Assembly (NCBI GenBank): GCA_025738555.1
Contig: JAOVFP010000009.1
Location: forward strand, 1,116,001 to 1,180,000
Length of the DNA stretch: 64,000 nt
Origin: Cyathus striatus
Lineage: Eukaryota; Basidiomycota; Agaricomycetes; Agaricales; Nidulariaceae
Direction of reading: 5' to 3'
Both the position numbers and the translations under genes were made by a program. Positions 1-11,869 of the stretch are shown here, in pieces. The notes under the pieces were generated by a model that had not been told where the DNA came from, searched no databases, and saw nothing but the letters and a program-made list of their open reading frames with translations. Position 1 is the stretch's first letter, and every line of letters begins with the position of its first letter.

Positions 1-2264
1 TGCCGGAAGGTACCCCGTGAACAACTCCCAATACGAGTTATAGTTATTGACGGGCTGGATGAATGTGTTGGCGAGATGGTGCAAATCGCAATCTTACAGT
101 TGCTTGCAAAAGCTGTGCGCTACGATGGTTTCCCCCTTGGCATATTCATCACAAGTCGACCCGAACTTCATCTACAAGAAGTGTTTGACACCAAGGAAAT
201 TATTTTCGCGACTAATATCGTATCATTGGACCGCATTCCGGGAATCACGCAGGATATTCGAACGGTCTTGCAGAGCGGTTTTATTGGTATTCAAAATAAT
301 CCCAGATTTAAAAGGGCTTTGAAATCAGTACCTCGACCATGGCCACATCCAGATAGCATTGAGAGACTTGTTGGGCGATCTTCTGGTCAATTTATCTATT
401 CCGCAACGGTTCTCAAGTTCATATCCAGTCCCAACCATAATCCTGCATCTCAGTTGGAAATCGTGCTTGGTATTCGGGATTGCGATAGCTCTTCACCTCT
501 TGCAGACCTTGATCTTCTCTATCAAGAAATCATGTCTAGAGTGAAGGATCCTCAGAAAACCACAAAGGTGTTAAGTTATGTACTTGCTATTCAGGCTCTA
601 GGCCGGAAGAAAAAAATGTATTCTCAGTTGCTCTTCAAGTTCTCAACAGACATTATGAAGGCTGTACTTCATAATCAAAACAGGCTCCTTCTTATTGTCA
701 ATCAGTTACTAGGACTCCCAGATGGGGAGGCGTATCTTGCACTGAATCAACTTCATTCCCTAATCTCACTCAATGTAGGATCTGAATCTATTAGATGACA
801 TTTGGAAATAAAATTTCACCATAAATCATTCTATGACTTTTTAATCCAAAAAGAAAGGTCAAACACCTTCTACTTGAATGTAAGAGCAACTCATGGAGAT
901 GTTGCTATATCTTGTTTAAATCTTATGGGTCACAAAACTTACGACACAGATGAGCACCATGGTATGTGAAAAATATTCTATGCATAATACAGAGTATCTA
1001 AATTCATTCAGTTGGCTGGATTTATGCTAGCTTTCAATGGCATCTACACCTTCATCTCACATACAGGAACAATACCAACTTGCAAGCTTTTGAATTTGTT
1101 TTACAAGGATTCTTCTTTGAACCCTTATACCATATAAATTCCTCAAATCTCTACAAGGCTATGGAAGTTCTCGGACTCCTGAACGATACTAACTTACAGG
1201 CTTTTGAACTTGTTCTACAAAGATCCTTTTTTGAACCTTTATATCATTTGACTCCCTCAAACCTCAACATGGCTAATGGAGTTCTCGGATTCCTGAAAAA
1301 TACTGAGAAATCCAACTTTAGTACAGTGGTTGAAGTTGTTGGTGATATTCAACATTATAGATCACTGCCCTTAGAAGGCCTTTACAATTTTGTGAATGAT
1401 ATACATGCAGCATTGGGATGCAATTATGTATGTCACCATATATTTAAAACTGGATTGATGCTAATGACATATTTGTTAATAATACAGTCCACATCAAAAC
1501 AGAAAGAATATGTTTTTTTCAGAACCTCATATCTATTTCCTACTTGGTGTAGATTCTTCCAAACATATGGGAATAACTCATTAACAAAACAGCTTCTCTT
1601 ACTACGCAGTGTCACCAACCCTAATAATCTGTCAGAAAAACACATGCGCAGGTTGTTACAGGAATTACGTCTAGTATCTGATGGGACCGATGAAAACTCA
1701 ATTCTGTCAAGCTACATTAATATCATCAACCTGCAAAGTTTTGATGCCGCCGAAATTGTAGCTGAATTTCTCGCCAGTAAGGATTCAGGTCCCTTCCACT
1801 GTACAGCAGATGACTACGCATGTGTGTTTACTGCTGTCATTTCCTCTCGAATATGGCATGAACACATTAATGAATTATTCAAAAAGTGGCACTATCTAGT
1901 GGTAACATGCAAGCAACAAGTAACCACTACTACTGCGCTGTTGGCATGTCTTATGTCTGCAGCTTCAGATTTTCATGATGATGTTGAACTCAGCCAGAAA
2001 CTCGACAAAGAATTACAATCCTATTTAATTGAGTTTTTTCAGGTTAGTATTCATTCACTTATGATGCAATGTGGCACCTTAATAGAGTACTTTTCGTTGA
2101 TATGTTTATAGGAATTGGATGGACCAATAGAAGATATCACCAAAGCATGGAATCGGGCATTCGAGAAAGCATGCATCTCAGACCCAGAACGATTTCATCG
2201 CAAGAGCCGTCGGCGGCGGCAGATAGCCAGGTTTAAATTACGCAGTGAGGGAGTAAGTAGCTAA
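1..2264 (+). pseudogene. NLR1: NACHT-repeat protein, 5' cut by window edge, one nonsense codon
   Basis: The window opens inside the NACHT domain, just before Walker B (VIVIDGLDEC, about nt 46-75). The sensor-like FITSRPE follows near nt 145. Proposed exons are 1-961, 1012-1427, 1488-2042 and 2112-2264, all with GT-AG borders and consistent phase. TGA at 796-798 replaces an Arg codon (CGG in NLR2 and NLR3), and the same frame continues without other stops, so this copy is probably dead. The linker holds an internal duplication of about 40 residues (NLQAFEFVLQ / NLQAFELVLQ). Only one copy of the C-terminal repeat (starting FRTSYLFPTWCRFFQ, nt about 1519) is present before the basic last exon. 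Known: NACHT is a nucleotide-switch ATPase domain of fungal NLRs. Inferred: an NLR relative of the four copies downstream. The 1428-1487 intron is 60 bp and could also be read through. Confidence 0.8.
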
Positions 2265-2855
2265 ACATATACTGTACCATAATGTCACGCTTCCGCATGA
2301 AATACAACTGCAACCCATACCAGACGAACAATACTGGATTACAATCACCCAAAAATTCCACAAGCTGAATAGCAAGGCATACAAATTCATTCTACATACC
2401 AAAGCATGATAAGTGAACGTAGCACGGGCACCTTGAAAAGAAGTGTAGGACAGTCGTCTACTACAAATCGCGCAAGCATAAAGTTATAAGTATGTATTTT
2501 AGGGCTCATACTCGAAATATCCTGAGGTAAGTAGAGAGTCTATGTTGATGAGCAATAAGTTTGGACTCGAAAGTTACTCGAACTGGGCCAAGCGACAAGG
2601 CAAACCAAAGTGAACTTTGAACTTTGAAGTCGGACTTGGTCGGAATTCCCTGCGATCACGTTCTCACTGCACTCGGCACCGCGGCACTGACAACGTCTGG
2701 AAGACAACAAGCATAAATAAAATCCGACAGCCCACGACAGATCGTCGGACACCATCCTTTATAAGCCTATCCACTGTCCAGGACCAAAATTCATCCATCT
2801 TCTCTTCCTCATCTCCTATATCTCAAATAACATTCATTCACTCACGGATTATACA

Positions 2856-4750
2856 ATGGAATAACCCACAAAACAAGAGACAGAACGAGTTTTTAAAGTT
2901 CTCAAGGCGCAGAAAGGTAACAGGGTAAGTTAGGGAGAGAAGGAATGAAATTATGTATGAGGCTGATGCTAAATACAGTCATATTTCGACTGCAACTCTC
3001 ACTATCCTACTTGGTCTAGTGTTACATTTGACGTGTAAATCTGTCTAAATTGCTCTAGAGTATATAGGAACATAAGCGTGCATATGTCTTTCATACGGTA
3101 CATCCCCCCTTCTCCTTGATACATCTTTGTATCATATCCTAACATGATTTTAATGATAGATAAACGAATCTCAATTCTTGGCAACTCGCCCAGCTGTGGA
3201 CGATGAAAGCAGGCGGGAACGCCTCAACCACGGAGCTCTAGTCTGCTCACGGATAGCGATACTAAGAGTACAGTTCACGTGTGGCAGAGCTGTACAAGGA
3301 GGAATTGGAGAGAAGGGTCAAGGAGAATGCTGCAGAGTAAGTTTCTCCTTCCATTTCACCACTGCTTCACTCTGCATACTACTTTTCATGCTCTTCCGCC
3401 CCACTCTCTTCCAATCTTTTCTCCATATATGGAATTAACATGCCCGCATATTCTCCTTCAGAATTTCACCAGACATCCTCACCCTCTCCTCCATAACCAC
3501 CGTCGCACAAACTTCCGGCGAAGACTACTTCGAATCTTGGCCAATCCTCCAACTACGGCATCCTAGCGCATCTATCCACGATGCCCACAACTCTCCTCTA
3601 CCTCCTCTACCTCCACCTCCAGCCGTACGATTCGCTCCAGTGCCGCGGTTCGCCCGTTAAGGTTACGATCGACTAGTTCTAGTGCGAGCCTTGAAGGTGT
3701 AGGGGGTGAAGAAGTTCAAGTTGGGACTGGCGGGCGACAAAAGCGAAACTGGTAGATTTCGCTGAGACTAGCATAACGCCCTTCAAGAGGAGCATGCACT
3801 GCATCTGGGGTACGACTGGGCTGTGAGGAGGAAGGAGACAAGGAATGGTTAGAATAGCAGGTCGAAGGAGGGGGCAAGTCCTTTATCACAGTGCACACTC
3901 CAGTAGAATGGATGCACACGCTCCTCTCGATTCCTAAGCCAGACACGTCAAGCGAACTAGTCAGGACCAGCGATACTGTTGGGCATTTCATCGTACAACA
4001 TCGATACCCCTATTCGTCCTCGTTTTCGCAATTTCGTTCCCAGAGGGCTGGTCAAGCTCTAAGCCCAACTTGATTTAACGAAACGGGCTCCACTATCATG
4101 TATACCCGTCTTAATATGGTCGTTTTTATCACGGTGTTGTGGGGTTTTTCCACGAGCGGGTCGCAGGACAATGCCTAAGCGGTAGACGAACTTCGATTTG
4201 CACTATACAGGAGCAGCGAAGAGGGAGTGCGGTATCTCCATGATCTATGTGGGTTCTGTGCAATGGTGGTAGCGGATTAGCTGCTATTATTGTGTCGAGT
4301 TCTGGCTCTACGTCTCGGCAAGCGTCTCTCTCTCCCCATCTCTTTGTCCTTTCTTACTTACATAAACTTCTCTTACGCAGAGCGATAGCAGATGACATAC
4401 CATCGCCTCGCGGAGAGTCATCTGCTTTATCCAAAATGCACTTCGGTGGGGGGGACGTACGATCCCACTTCACAATAAGAATGGGACATTTCCAAAGCTT
4501 ATCTTGTGTGCGATTCCGGGGGCTGCTGCTATTGCTTCTTCCACCTCTTCATGTAGTGTATTTTGGTACGTTTCCCTCCTTCCTCCTCCCTGCCTCCTCT
4601 ATCCATACCATCTTGCTTTACTCATCACCCTCTTCCAGTGGCAGCCGGGTATGGGTTCTTAGCCCAATTTACACTTTACAGCTTTCTGCACAGATTTGTA
4701 GCTACCTAGGCCGCACGTTCTGTATCTATCCTCGGTATCGCGACCTACGT
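2856..4750 (+). pseudogene. Decayed Glo3-type ArfGAP copy A
   Basis: It aligns with the intact ArfGAP at 54506-56267, starting in its upstream flank (from about 2619). The 69-bp first exon (2856-2924) has TAA as its third codon. In the zinc-finger exon the first Cys codon has become Tyr and a TAA follows. Sequence matching the exon 3 region (3180-3330), the exon 4 region (3465-3740) and exon 5 (AVADD-like at about 4380, [12 protein letters not shown] at about 4445) is recognisable but full of indels. It lies directly downstream of NLR1, as other copies lie downstream of NLR3 and NLR5. The 3' limit is approximate. It cannot encode a working GAP. Confidence 0.7.
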
Positions 4751-5883
4751 CGACTGGTAGTCGAGCACCTAGTTCCTATTGGCTTATGTATCGCATAGTT
4801 CAGATGTTGGTTCAGGTGTTCAGCAAGAAGTAGTTGGTGGTACTTGGAGTGTTGCCAACTTCCGTCTCTCTCCCTTCTCTGCATTGAACTTTATCCCCGA
4901 AGTTCCCGTCCGTGGTGAACGGAACACGGTACTTATCGTCATCCTACCGGCTAAACCTACCCCGCAGCGGACCACGTCTCATAGCTGCCCGCTTACTTTC
5001 GTACCCGACGTCTCCAGCCTTGGATTCGCTTCTATGTCTCGAGACTCGTTGATCCTCTTCTGATTGGTATTGTCTTTATTATAATCTGTACTTCTCGGTT
5101 CTCGCTGTCTGTTCGATACTTGTGCAGCGGCATCTCTTAACACCTTGCGTCCAAATTCTCGGGACTTGCTGGGTATTGTATCTCTGCCATGCTACTCTTC
5201 GCAACCACCGTCAATGCTTTCGTTCCCGCCTTGAGTGACCCCACTCCTCGGATACAGGTTTCCGCTGTAGACTTTCTCTGGCTCACGTTATCTGTTTGTA
5301 TCATCTGTCGCTGTATACCAGTGATTACGGAGTTGTACTACTACAAGATAGTATTAATACGCTCTTTATCAACATTAATTACAGCTGAGATCTACCGAGT
5401 CAACAGTGTAGATCTCTCTGATGCCGAGGTTTGGTGGATATCATATAGTACAAAGCAGACACCCCAAGATCAGAATAAGTGCCTCCCATCCTTTTTATCC
5501 TTCGCATTCTTCGATTACGCTCTGAAAGCAAATGTCCAGCTCAATGTTCTATTCACAAAGAGAACATCCATAGCCGATCGCAAGAATGTGGGTTCTACAG
5601 CCCCTACGTAGCCAGTAATTCAAGCTAGGGTGATAGTTACATCGAAGGACACATAGCTTACGCATTAGAGGATGGGCATGAATTTGGGAGGTAAAGGTCT
5701 GAGAGACAGCCTTTTCGATTGTGGATGGTATAGAGACTTTGCAAGGGTGTAGGAGTTGAGGGCTCCAGGGCAACTTCGGGGTGGGGGTTTGGAATTTGGC
5801 TCAAACACGTCTGGATCCAAACAAGTTTAGGTGAAGAATGAAGGGCGGAATTGTTTCGTGTATGAAGGCAGAAATCTAGGCAA
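4750..5883. other. Stretch without a recognisable gene
   Basis: Several short open frames exist but none shows a domain, plausible splice pattern or similarity to other parts of the window. The stretch at about 5640-5880 may be very old ArfGAP-like debris on the minus strand, but similarity is too weak to assert. Confidence 0.4.
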
Positions 5884-5887
5884 GTAG

Positions 5888-6544
5888 TGTAGAGCATGCA
5901 GTTTGCTTGCGATGCGAAACTCGTGTTTTTCATTACCGTACCACATTTCATTCTTTCTGTTGCTTACTCTCATACATACCGCATTCGTTAGCTACTTACA
6001 GCTGATTCCAAAATCCTAGGCCGTTTTCAAAAATACACACATGTTCCACGTGCTAAGAAATTTCCAAATGTGGTACCCGAGCCCCACCTTGCCCCCCCGG
6101 GCTCCAACGATGTTACTTACACTCATCCTCAGTGTTCATGACTTATAGTGCTCTAGACGAAAAGGTAGGTGGGATTTGTATGTTGCATTTTCATCATTAT
6201 TGGAGGCGGCGTGCTCAGCACTCAGTGCGTCGTATTCACTCAGTGGGGGCTCAGAGAACCGAAGTCTGGACTATGGTAGCTAGTAACCGCCCGTGGAGCA
6301 CTTAATCAAATATGTAACATGATGTCATTTTAGCACGTGAAGCTACATGCTAGAATTTTTAGAAACGGCCTAGGATTTTGGAATCAGCTGTAAACTGTCG
6401 TACGTACATTCTTTGAACTCAGGTTTCGTTTCCCCCCATTTCAACTTGAATCATACCTCACTAGAACTGGAGGATGGACGGACGTCCATCAACTCGCAAT
6501 GTTTCTTTGTGTCGAGGATAGCCAAGCAAATATCCTCCTCCACA
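5888..6544 (-). mobile_element. Solo LTR, 262-bp family, copy 1 (interrupted by a MITE)
   Basis: It begins TGTAGAGCATGC and ends CTCCTCCACA, with GTAG duplicated on both sides (5884-5887 and 6545-6548). Removing the nested MITE and one TA leaves 263 bp, matching the second copy at 53869-54130 (262 bp, its own TSD CTGA). TG...CA ends, a 4-bp TSD and the absence of coding capacity fit a solo LTR. Minus orientation is inferred because the reverse complement starts TGTGGAGGA, resembling agaric LTR starts as I remember them. No internal region is present in the window. Confidence 0.75.
5999..6390. mobile_element. 392-bp MITE, TA target duplication (Tc1/mariner-like)
   Basis: The terminal inverted repeats start CAGCTGATTCCAAAATCCTA and match for 28 bp, with weaker similarity inward. 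TA flanks both ends (5997-5998, 6391-6392). The homologous LTR copy at 53976-53977 has a single TA at exactly this point and no insert, which fixes the borders. No open frame of note, so non-autonomous. TA duplication is the hallmark of the Tc1/mariner superfamily; that assignment is by family rule, not by a transposase seen here. Confidence 0.85.
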
Positions 6545-6999
6545 GTAGTTAGTCGATAGCTAGAAAACAGATGATTGGAATAAGGAGCGTCGTTGTGAAA
6601 GGGATCCGTGGCGTGGACCACCACTGGGTACCGCACCTTACCGCACCAGCACTAAAAGGAAGGTAAACTCACTTATATAGTGCCTGAATGCATCAAATGC
6701 CCCCTGTCCGCCTTTGCAGATACAACTTCGTTGTTACTACTGTATGTGAGAAGTGTTTTCCTCAGTCGTGACTCGTTGTTCCTGGACCTTCATCTAAGAA
6801 TGGGGAGAACGTCTCCCGGTCCCAGTTGGGTGAGTTCCAGACGCGCTAGTTCACACGTTGATCTATCATGCGCATTGATATATTTGCAGTAAGGAGAAGA
6901 ATGGCAGAGAAAACAGTGATAGACGGAAGAAACGGGGAGAGCCTGAAATCAAAGAGCAACTTCAAACACCATCCACGCGCGACTTGACCGCACCTTGAC
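6545..6999. other. Intergenic, no recognisable gene
   Basis: This lies between the solo LTR and the conserved NLR2 upstream block. Short frames at 6680-6892 show no domain. Nothing further could be supported. Confidence 0.4.
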
Positions 7000-7216
7000 T
7001 TGTGTTACGTTCCTAAAAGACATTGCTTGTCGATTCTCAGCTGCGATTTTCATGCGATCCCAGCGCACATTATCTGAGGCTGTGTTCGTTATTTTTGGCT
7101 TCATGGGAATGCGATGGCCTTATGACTTGCTTATGACGCCGAACTTGGAAGTTCATACTTATATAGAGTGCAACAACAATACTTACCAACGCCCCTAGAA
7201 CCGCACCAGAACAACC
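7000..7216 (+). promoter_or_regulatory. Conserved NLR upstream region with TATA-like box
   Basis: This block resembles the sequences before NLR3 (25560-25730) and NLR4 (37280-37437). Shared words include TGTTCGTTATTTTT, an ACTTATAT box about 60 bp before the start codon, and CGCACCAGAACAACC immediately before ATG. The TATA-like element here is at about 7158-7167. Conservation together with the first exon suggests core promoter and 5' UTR, though part may simply reflect recent duplication. Confidence 0.55.
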
Positions 7217-10200
7217 ATGTCTTACTTCGAAAATGCATCGAATTTCTCTATAGGTGAAGCCAATTTCGTGAATAATGAAAATGTAACAGGTGTGTAAATC
7301 TATCTTTCATTGCTATAGTTATCAGTACTTAAACCATAAAGTTACAAATCAAACACTTATCACACAGGAAAAAAAAAAATGTATGTCTATGACATCGCCT
7401 ACAGCCGTCTGGGTTCTAACTTACACTTTTATTGATAGTAGAACTCCAAAGCTTCTATAAGTTCGTGGCCCGTGGTGCATCTCATGATTCAAAGGACCAG
7501 TATGAAGCACCGAAATGCCATCCGGACACGCGAACCCAACTTCTCAGTGATATACATGAATGGATCGAAGTTCCTGATAAAGAAACAGGTATCATGTTCA
7601 TGCATGGTCCTGCAGGCGCTGGCAAATCCTGCATTGCGCGATCTGTATGCGAGCAAGCTGCCTCAGAGGGGCTGTTAGGCGCCAGTTTCTTTTTTTGGAG
7701 GGGATCGTCAACCCGAAACAATGAAAGCCGGCTTATCACCACCCTAGCATATCAGCTTGCAGAGGGTAATGAGGAACTTCGAAAATACATCCTGTCTGAG
7801 ATAGAAGCCAATCCTCGAATTATTGACATGCCGTTAGAGATTCAATTCCGAAGGCTTATTCTTGAGCCATGCCGGAAGGTACCCCGTGAGCGACTTCAAG
7901 TGAGGGTTATAGTTATTGATGGACTTGATGAATGCATTGGTGAGATGATACAAATTGCAATCTTGCAACTGCTAGCCAAAGCTGTGCGCTACGAGGGATT
8001 TCCCCTTGGTATATTTATCACGAGTCGCCCTGAACTTCACCTACAAGAAGTATTTGACACCAAGGAAATAATTTTTGCGACCAACATCATTTCCTTGGAC
8101 CGCATCCCAGGAATTAATCAGGATATTCGCACAGTCTTGCAAAGTGGTTTTATTTGCATCCACAACAATCCCCGATTTAGAAGGGCTTTAAAATCTGTTT
8201 CACGACCATGGCCATCTCTGGATAATATTGAGAAACTGGTACAGCGATCATCTGGTCAATTTATATACTCCTCAACAGCTCTGAAATTCATATCCAGTCC
8301 TGATCACAATCCTGCTACTCAGCTAGAAATTGTACTTGGTATCCGGGAAAGTGGTGGTTCCTCACCTTTGGCAGACCTTGATCTTCTCTATCAAGAGATT
8401 ATGTCCAGAGTAACAGACCCTCAAAGAACAATGAAAGTGTTAAGTTATGTAATAGCTATACAAGCTCTAGGTCGGAAAAGAAATCAGCCTAGTAACTTCT
8501 CAACAGATATTTTAAAGGCAGTACTTCATAATCAAAATAGGCTGCTGCTTGTTGTAGACCAATTACTGGAGCTACCAGATGGTGAAGCATCTTTGGCATT
8601 GAATCAGCTTCATTCTTTAATCTCACTCAATGTTGGATCTGAATCTACTAGGCGGCATTTGGAAATAAAATTTCATCATAAATCTTTTCATGATTTTTTA
8701 ATTAAAAAGTCAAGGTCAAACACCTTCCATGTGAATCTAAAAGCAGTTCATGATGACATAGCTCAATCTTGCTTGAAATTTATGAGTCACCTAGCTTATG
8801 ATACAGATGAGCAGCTTGGTATGTACTGCATATTTTACTTGTAGTAATGTTTTAAATTCTTACAAGTTACAGTTGTTTGGCTTTATGCTAGCTTTCTATG
8901 GCCTCTACATGCCAGCATATTAGGGCTCAAAAATATCAAAGTGAAGGATATTGAGTCTGCATTACAGAAATTTGGATCCACAGATTTAAATCTCCTAAAT
9001 TTGAAATGGGCTTTTGAAGTTCTTGGACTTCAAACAGACACTAAAACCTCAAGGGCTGCATTACAGGCTATTGATAATATTCAACAATATGGATTACTGA
9101 CATTAGAGGACTTTTATTTTTTGGTGATTGATATACTTGAAACATTGAAAATATCAAACTCAAAAGTTTTGTTGCTTTTTAAAACATGGTGTCTATTTCC
9201 TGTTTGGCATAGATTCTTTCAGACTTACAGGAATGACCCATTGACAAAACAACTTCTGTTGCTAAGCAGTGCCATTGATAATGATTTCAGATTATCAGAG
9301 AGCCACCTGTGCACATTGTTGCAGGAGTTGGATCTAATTTCTGAAGGAACAAATAAGGAAACAATGCTATTACAATATAGTGCCATAAACCACAAGCGTT
9401 ATAAAGCTTCTTATGTAACTGAGTTTCTCACTAAAAGTGAATATTCTGGTCCCTTCTACTGTAATTCAGGAGACTATGAAAATCTGTATACTTTTTTCAT
9501 CTGCTCTGGAATATGGCAAGAGCACCCTAGTGCATTTTGGAAGCTTTCACATCAACTTTCATCACACAATAATTCTCTGAAAATAGTATCTCCTTCTGCA
9601 CTACTGGAATGCCTTGTGTCTGCAGCTCCTGACTTCCATAATGCTGTTGGTATTATGAAACAATATGGATCACCATCATTAAAAGAGCTTCATCATTTGT
9701 CAATTAATATATATATAGTTGAGGTGTGTTATAATATCTCATAAAGTAGAATTGATACTAATTATATGATATTTTACAATACTGCAGGGGAGATTCAATA
9801 GAGATGCTATTTCCTCCTTCAAGACCTCATGCCTATTTCCTGTTTGGCATAAATTCTTACAGACTTACAAGAATGACCTATTGACAAAGCAACTTCTCTT
9901 GCTCAGCAATATTATTGATAGTAACTTTAAGATATCAGAGAACTATCTGCATAGGTTACTGAAGGAACTGAGTCTGATTCCTTATAGAACAGATGAAAGA
10001 ACAATCCTACTACAATATATGGACATAAGTCACAAGCATACTGAAGGAGCTTCATATGTAACTGAATTTCTTGGCAATATTGAATATTCAGGTTTCTTCC
10101 ACTGTACACCAGAAGAATATTCAGATATGTTTACTGTTATTATTTCCTCTGGAATATGGCACAACCGCCTTAATGAATTCTGGATTCATTGGTACAATCT

Positions 10201-10525
10201 ATTAGTAACATATAAGTGTAAAGTCAGCACTACTGCTGCATTACTGGCATGTTTGAAGTCTGCAGCTTTGGATTTTCGCGACAATATTGAACTCAATGAG
10301 ATGCTCACAACATCTACCAAATATTATTTAACAATGTTTCTTTCTGTAAGTATTCATTTATTGAATCAGCTCATACATTAAATTCTAATAAGTTTATAGA
10401 AGTTGCAGGGACCCACAGAAGATGTCATGAAAGTATGGAATCAAGCATTTAATAAAGCAGAACGATTAAGATATGATCGATCCCATAGTCCTGTTTACAC
10501 TAGTAGTTCTGATGAAAGTTTTTGA
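7217..10525 (+). CDS. NLR2: intact NACHT protein with two ~190-aa C-terminal repeats
   Basis: Five exons (7217-7289, 7439-8818, 8873-9723, 9788-10345, 10400-10525) give 2,988 nt with no internal stop, so 995 residues. The N terminus is only about 24 residues (MSYFENASNFSIG...), with no known effector domain. NACHT: Walker A GPAGAGKS at about residues 81-88, Walker B VIVIDGLDEC at about 181-190, sensor-like FITSRPE at about 217-223. After a helical linker come two units starting F-K-T-W/S-C-LFPVWH, each containing VTEFL, SG.F.C and ISSGIWH-type motifs (ICSGIWQ in the first unit). The last exon is short, charged and Ser-rich. NACHT proteins of this class are ATP-driven oligomerising receptors, in ascomycetes linked to heterokaryon incompatibility and cell death; receptor or allorecognition function here is inference. 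It is the only uninterrupted member in the window. Splice sites are by eye; exon phases agree with NLR3 and NLR4. Confidence 0.85.
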
Positions 10526-11860
10526 TTAGTCTTACTATATAGAATATTCTGAGTCCCTGTAGAATTGTATGGAAGAATAGTGTGCACACAATCCTTCCAA
10601 TTTTCATCATAGTACTTGTATATAGTCTCAAGATCTAGGACTATAAATGATTATCCTTTTTTTTTTAAAAAAAAAAGAGTAAAGTTTATTGTTCTTTGGG
10701 AGAACCTATGTCAGACTGTATATTTGCAGCAATGGACTATTTTACTATTTCATTCTCCATCTTTTCCTCCCCTCACCAGTGTCTCACCCAAATCTTTAAG
10801 CATTTCTCTCTTTTGACTAACCATTCCACAACAGGAATAGCAGTGTGTGTGTAAGCCATCTTGTGGAAGCCTGAAGGTGGCCATGTTGCACATTAATCTC
10901 AGCTACTGTTCAATTCTCCATGATGTAGAGTGTGACTAGGCTTGCACCTGCCCACAGTGGCAAGTAAAATAAATAAATATAGTTCATGTGCCCCCTTGCC
11001 CAAGGCACCCTTTTTCTTTTCCATCAGCCACTCTGGTTACATGCTGACAGTTCTGTTCCCACTTGCACTTTTTTCCTGTCCTTTTTCCACAGAACTACAG
11101 GTCACCAGTATTCTGGTCATTCCCTCCATTCTGGGAGCACTACTGCTCTTGCCAAGCATGACATTTCTTACTCTGACATTTAGCATATAGGTCATTGGGC
11201 TTCTAGTGCCTTTGAAATATACATTCAACAGCACCCAACTCTTTTGGCTTCTTTATGTCTTCCTCTTTCCCTTTAATTTTCCCTTCCCCACCCCTTTGTT
11301 TTACTTTTCTTTTTTCCCTTTCTTTAAAAAAAACGTAATAATAATAATACTGAATAGCCATTCTCTCTTCATTCTTACTTCACTTTCATTTTTTTCATTG
11401 CCTCTGCAGTGGCATCCTTTTTAATTTTTGATATTTCACTTTATTTCTAGTTTTTTCACATGTATTTTTGTCTGGTGCTCGTCAATATCATCTCTCTTGG
11501 CGGTGCCGAGACACCCAACCTCTGTAAGGCGGGCACCTCCCCATGGCTACACCCACCCTCCTTTTATGCAAGAGTCTAATTGGGGCTGCCTTGCTTACAC
11601 TTCAATCAGTGACATGCCATTATGTGCCAAACATGTGGCAAAAGATTGGCCATAAATAGGAAGGTCATGGCCAACAGGACGCAAAAGGTCACCATCCACA
11701 ACTTTTCCTAAAACCAATGACCTTCGTCAGTTAAACGACGACCGACACAACACTGGACTAGCTAAGCGATACAACCCATGGTTCAACCAGACCTGAAAGA
11801 CTATTAATTGTATCCTGTAATACAACTCCATAATACATTTGGTACAACGCCTCGTAGCAT
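10526..11860. other. AT-rich intergenic stretch
   Basis: The sequence is low-complexity and T-rich with homopolymer runs (about 10650-10675 and 11240-11340). The open frames are compositionally biased (Phe/Leu/Ser) and have no domain. No ArfGAP copy follows NLR2 on the + strand, unlike NLR1, NLR3 and NLR5. Confidence 0.5.
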
Positions 11861-11869
11861 CTTAACAAA

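Noticed and set aside
5189..5611. 140-codon frame with hydrophobic start
   Set aside because: No family resemblance, no splice support, and the region looks like decayed duplicate DNA.
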